From an uncultured Campylobacter sp. (GTDB lineage Bacteria; Campylobacterota; Campylobacteria; Campylobacterales; Campylobacteraceae), in the NCBI RefSeq assembly GCF_938018145.1, contig NZ_CALIII010000094.1, positions 1-9,689 on the forward strand: a DNA stretch of 9,689 nucleotides. The letters are read 5' to 3'. A model generated the notes under the pieces. That model was not told the origin of the DNA, ran no database searches, and worked only from the letters and a program-made list of their open reading frames with translations. Of this stretch, positions 7,704-9,689 are shown one piece after another. Position 1 is the stretch's first letter. Each line of letters begins with the position of its first letter. The position numbers and the translations under genes were made by a program.

Positions 7704-7958
7704 AAACTAGCCTTTAAAAACAAAGTATCCAAAATTTATTTTATTGCGAATTATTAAATTTAAAAATATCTTTCAAATTTTGATCGTGCTTAAAAATCTT
7801 CCGCTAAAAGCGGTTTGCCTGTGTTATGTAAATTTCTTTATCGTTGGTAGTTTTTGAAATTTGAGATTTATTTCATAAAATTTAAGTAATTTACTATAAA
7901 GTCGGCAACAAGAGTGATTGAATTTTGATTGATAGTTTTGTAGATTAAAAAAGTAAGA

Positions 7959-7979
7959 AGGCGAGAATTTATCTCGCCT
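7959..7979 (-). terminator. Rho-independent terminator of hpf (possibly bidirectional)
   Basis: A perfect 8-bp stem AGGCGAGA / TCTCGCCT closes a 5-nt loop, 10 bp beyond the hpf stop codon. On the minus strand it is followed by TCTTACTTTTTT, a T6 run after a few bases. On the plus strand AAATTTTT follows, so it may also stop rightward transcription from the hemH side. Confidence 0.8.
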
Positions 7980-7989
7980 AAATTTTTGG

Positions 7990-8526
7990 TTAATAAAGTC
8001 CGAATTTACCGTCAGAGCGTTTGTAGATCACGCGCATTTTGGCATCCATATCGTTAAATACGTAAAACTGCGCATCGCTATCTTTTAGCTTTTGCATAGC
8101 TTCTTCGATTTCTAGCGGCTTGTATAACTCAAGCTCCATAGGGATTATCTCATCTACTTCGCCCTCGTTTATATGGTGTTCGTCGGCGATCGCAGCTCTA
8201 ACAGCTTTGCCGTCGTCTTTATTTTTGACGGTTGTGTTTTTGTCGTGCTCGCGGCGAAGCACCTTTGATGCGCGCTCAAGCGCAAGATCGACCGCAGCGT
8301 AGAGATCTTTGTCTTTGTGACAGATTACTATTGTGTCTTTTCTTGCTAAATTTATTGCAAATTCGACTGTAAAGCCCTTTTTACCGTTTTTTTCATCTGC
8401 CGAGATGACGCAACGTCCTGAAATGATGTCTAGATTATATTTTCCAAGAGCATCAAATGCATTCTCTACATAACCTTTTATAGAGTCTGTTAGTTCAAAT
8501 TGTTTACCTACAATGCTTGTGTTCAT
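7990..8526 (-). CDS. hpf: Ribosome hibernation promoting factor, long form
   Basis: Binds the 30S decoding region when growth stops and, in its long form, pairs two 70S ribosomes into inactive 100S dimers. 178 aa, the normal long-HPF size (short HPF/YfiA are about 95-115). The N-terminal S30AE domain (1-98) starts with MNTSIVGKQFELTDSIKGYV and has the basic ALERASKVLRREHDK helix (82-96). A charged, flexible linker (about 99-124) leads to the C-terminal dimerisation domain (125-178), which begins DEIIPMELELYKPLEIEEA and ends with the typical FYVFND and KFGLY segments. AAAGGAG lies 7 nt before ATG 8526. It is monocistronic by appearance, with its own promoter at 8557-8565 and terminator at 7959-7979. 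An operator-like repeat overlaps the promoter. Confidence 0.97.
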   Translation of the reverse strand: MNTSIVGKQFELTDSIKGYVENAFDALGKYNLDIISGRCVISADEKNGKKGFTVEFAINLARKDTIVICHKDKDLYAAVDLALERASKVLRREHDKNTTVKNKDDGKAVRAAIADEHHINEGEVDEIIPMELELYKPLEIEEAMQKLKDSDAQFYVFNDMDAKMRVIYKRSDGKFGLY

Positions 8527-8547
8527 TATATGGCTCCTTTATTAGAA

Positions 8548-8568
8548 ATGTGCCATATTATAGCACAT
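8548..8568. repeat. Inverted repeat spanning the hpf -10 box
   Basis: Plus-strand ATGTGC (8548-8553) and GCACAT (8563-8568) are exact 6-bp arms around a 9-nt spacer. The spacer holds the minus-strand TATAAT. Such placement would let a dimeric regulator block RNA polymerase, but the 6-bp arms could also arise by chance. Confidence 0.5.
8557..8565 (-). promoter_or_regulatory. Extended -10 promoter of hpf
   Basis: The minus strand reads TGCTATAAT, a perfect extended -10, placing the RNA start near 8550 and giving a leader of about 24 nt with AAAGGAG. No -35 box is obvious; that region lies in the 3' end of the pilin-like gene. It explains separate control of hpf from the upstream pilin genes. 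Confidence 0.65.
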
Positions 8569-8569
8569 A

Positions 8570-9019
8570 TTAGAGCTTTTGGATAGTGCGCCTATGAAAT
8601 CTAACAGGAGTGTTTGTGATATTTTGATTTGCTACTACCGTAACATCAAGTATTACCGTACCCATTGATGCACCTGTGGATATGGCAGTACCGCAACCAT
8701 TAATGTTGCCAAAAATTTGGACTACATCGACGGTAACCGCAAATAAAGATGCGCCGCCTCCATCTGGTGTAAAATTTGTACCCACAATTCTTCTATTGCC
8801 GTTAGAATCAGGGCAGTTTGCCGCACTAAAAGTCATGCCTAGTAAATTTTGTACCGCTATCTCTGTCGCGCCTTGCGCCAAAAGTTCTGCCTGCTCTCTT
8901 AAAAATATGTCTGTAGTGTGTTTTGCGGTAGCGGAAGATAGGCTAAGCGCAAATGCACCAAGGGTGGCTACTAAAACCATAAAAAATATTGCCATAACCA
9001 TTACAAATCCGCGTCTCAT
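8570..9019 (-). CDS. PilX/GspK-like minor pilin (prepilin-type N-terminus)
   Basis: 149-aa protein likely processed by prepilin peptidase and built into a type IV pilus, type II secretion or DNA-uptake pseudopilus. The N-terminus MRRG|FVMVMAIFFMVLVATLGAF has the short basic leader, Gly4-Phe5 cleavage site and a hydrophobic helix (5-25). The usual Glu at mature position 5 is Met, a feature of GspK/PilX tip proteins. An amphipathic helix follows (33-60, LREQAELLAQGATEIAVQNL). The C-terminal part (67-149) is beta-rich and has two Cys (69 and 109) that could form a disulfide. The start chosen is ATG 9019, joined to the upstream stop as TAATG. An in-frame ATG at 9043 has a better GAGGA site (9-nt spacing) and would add 8 residues (MQNKGYIL), so it remains possible. 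The exact system is inferred; I cannot name the gene. Confidence 0.85.
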   Translation of the reverse strand: MRRGFVMVMAIFFMVLVATLGAFALSLSSATAKHTTDIFLREQAELLAQGATEIAVQNLLGMTFSAANCPDSNGNRRIVGTNFTPDGGGASLFAVTVDVVQIFGNINGCGTAISTGASMGTVILDVTVVANQNITNTPVRFHRRTIQKL

Positions 9020-9689
9020 TAGTATATAGCCTTTGTTTTGCATACGGTAGTTTCCTCTTCGCCATTACCAAGCGATCTGCCGGCATCTCTCATACATAAT
9101 TTTAGCACTATCATACCATCTACTTCTGTAAAGTTAAATCTGGTAACATTTGTAGCAAGAATAGCTATTCTGGTATTGGCATCATTGTATCGTTCTCCTA
9201 TCCAAGGACGATAATCGTAGTGCAAAAATAGATTAAAATCACCATTTGCAGAATTTGCGGAAGGAACTACTGCGTATGCGGTATGGAGAAGATAGTAAAA
9301 TTCTGATATATCCGCTCCATTGTAATTAGATATAGCTAAATTGGTATTACTATCGGTACTCGTGGCTATTCCTATGGATCGAGGAATAGTGTTGTCATAT
9401 CCAAATGACGTATTTACGTTTGCGCCAAGACCTCTGAAGAAAATTCCGACTGTATTATTGCTTAAATTTACTCTGCTTGCAGCGGCATCAACCCTAGTAA
9501 GATCTGATATCGTTTGATCGGCAGATGCAAGATTGCTTCCCGGGGTTTCTAGTGTTCCTGTGTCAGCTCCTGTTCTAGTTGTATTGGGATGATTTAGGTC
9601 TATAAAACCGCTCCATCCTCCATTCTGAAAACTTTCATAACTATAGCTTACCCATTCTAGTATTGTATATGTATTATTTAGCCCAGGAT
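9019..9689 (-). CDS. PilW-like minor pilin, C-terminal 222 aa (5' end beyond window)
   Basis: The frame is open from the window end to TAA at 9021-9019, giving 222 visible residues; the N-terminal prepilin helix lies outside. The visible part is secreted-like: rich in Asn, Ser, Thr and Gly, with few charges and only two Cys. It contains RTGADTGTLETPG and NNTVGIFFRGLG, and ends with a beta-rich segment ATNVTRFNFTEVDGMIVLKL followed by CMRD and a terminal CKTKAIY. A 'NVTxFxF…GxxIxLKLCxxD' block near the C-terminus is what I recall from epsilonproteobacterial minor pilins of the PilW/prepilin-like type. It is translationally coupled (TAATG) to the PilX-like gene, as in pilus assembly cassettes. 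Base composition is AT-richer than alaS. Placing it in a pilus or competence system is inference from the neighbour and this C-terminal pattern. Confidence 0.75.
   Translation of the reverse strand, partial: PGLNNTYTILEWVSYSYESFQNGGWSGFIDLNHPNTTRTGADTGTLETPGSNLASADQTISDLTRVDAAASRVNLSNNTVGIFFRGLGANVNTSFGYDNTIPRSIGIATSTDSNTNLAISNYNGADISEFYYLLHTAYAVVPSANSANGDFNLFLHYDYRPWIGERYNDANTRIAILATNVTRFNFTEVDGMIVLKLCMRDAGRSLGNGEEETTVCKTKAIY

Larger units (their letters stand above)
7542..7989. other. 448-bp AT-rich gap between convergent genes
   Basis: No convincing ORF on either strand; the longest clean start here (ATG 7672) stops after 12 codons. The gap holds several possible hairpins: CGGCGAG/CTCGCCG (7563-7569 with 7614-7620), GCCGA/TCGGC (7617-7621 with 7629-7633), an 8-bp perfect repeat (7682-7703), CCGCT-AAA-AGCGG (7801-7813), and the hpf terminator (7959-7979). 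A TATAAA box at 7895-7900 in TTACTATAAAG could start a short rightward RNA. I see no tRNA or recognisable gene remnant. Confidence 0.6.

Noticed and set aside
7672..7710. Small ORF starting at ATG 7672 in the gap
   Set aside because: Only 12 codons, without a ribosome site; no support for coding.
7801..7813. CCGCT-AAA-AGCGG hairpin as a terminator
   Set aside because: A 5-bp stem with T-run only on the minus strand, where no gene lies immediately upstream; too weak to call.
8540..8570. Possible sigma-54 site (TGGCAC) upstream of hpf
   Set aside because: The minus strand has TGGCAC, but the -12 element at the required spacing reads TAAT rather than TTGC, and an excellent extended -10 is present.
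8676..9029. Plus-strand open frame (117 codons) opposite the PilX-like gene
   Set aside because: The minus strand encodes a clear prepilin N-terminus; the plus-strand product has no recognisable feature and no ribosome site.

Overview
This looks like a chromosomal segment from a higher-GC Campylobacter (the C. showae / rectus / curvus / concisus type). The evidence is the gene order pbpA–maf–alaS facing away from an oxidoreductase–hemH pair, which I recall from C. jejuni (Cj0508–Cj0503), the very frequent AAATTT words, and TATAAT-type -10 boxes without clear -35 boxes. The species is inference; no search was run.

Layout. Positions 1-2281 hold a tightly coupled leftward operon: a four-helix membrane protein, a Maf-type nucleotide pyrophosphatase, and the class A penicillin-binding protein PbpA, which is cut by the window start just after its SxN motif. 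The junctions overlap (TGATG and ATGA). Next, 2282-2534 is an intergenic spacer with two back-to-back imperfect inverted repeats, the first of which is a plausible alaS terminator. alaS (2535-5084, leftward) is complete. A 180-bp divergent promoter region follows, then a rightward unit: a Gfo/Idh/MocA-fold protein that seems to have lost its catalytic residues, ferrochelatase hemH (ATGA overlap), and a small charged helical protein of unknown role.

Positions 7542-7989 form a 448-bp AT-rich gap between convergent units, ending in a good terminator hairpin. From there the genes run leftward again: the long-form ribosome hibernation factor hpf, whose extended -10 box sits inside an inverted repeat, and upstream of it two coupled pilin-like genes (a PilX-like protein and the C-terminal part of a PilW-like minor pilin), likely the end of a type IV pilus / type II secretion / DNA-uptake cluster that continues past the window.

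Functions are mainly housekeeping: peptidoglycan synthesis, translation, haem synthesis, ribosome dormancy, plus a pilus or transformation cassette. I do not see a clearly new defence or mobile system. The most interesting items are the catalytically degenerate oxidoreductase coupled to hemH, the promoter/operator-like palindrome of hpf, the double inverted repeat after alaS, and the uncharacterised small proteins. No tRNA, rRNA, CRISPR array or insertion sequence was seen.
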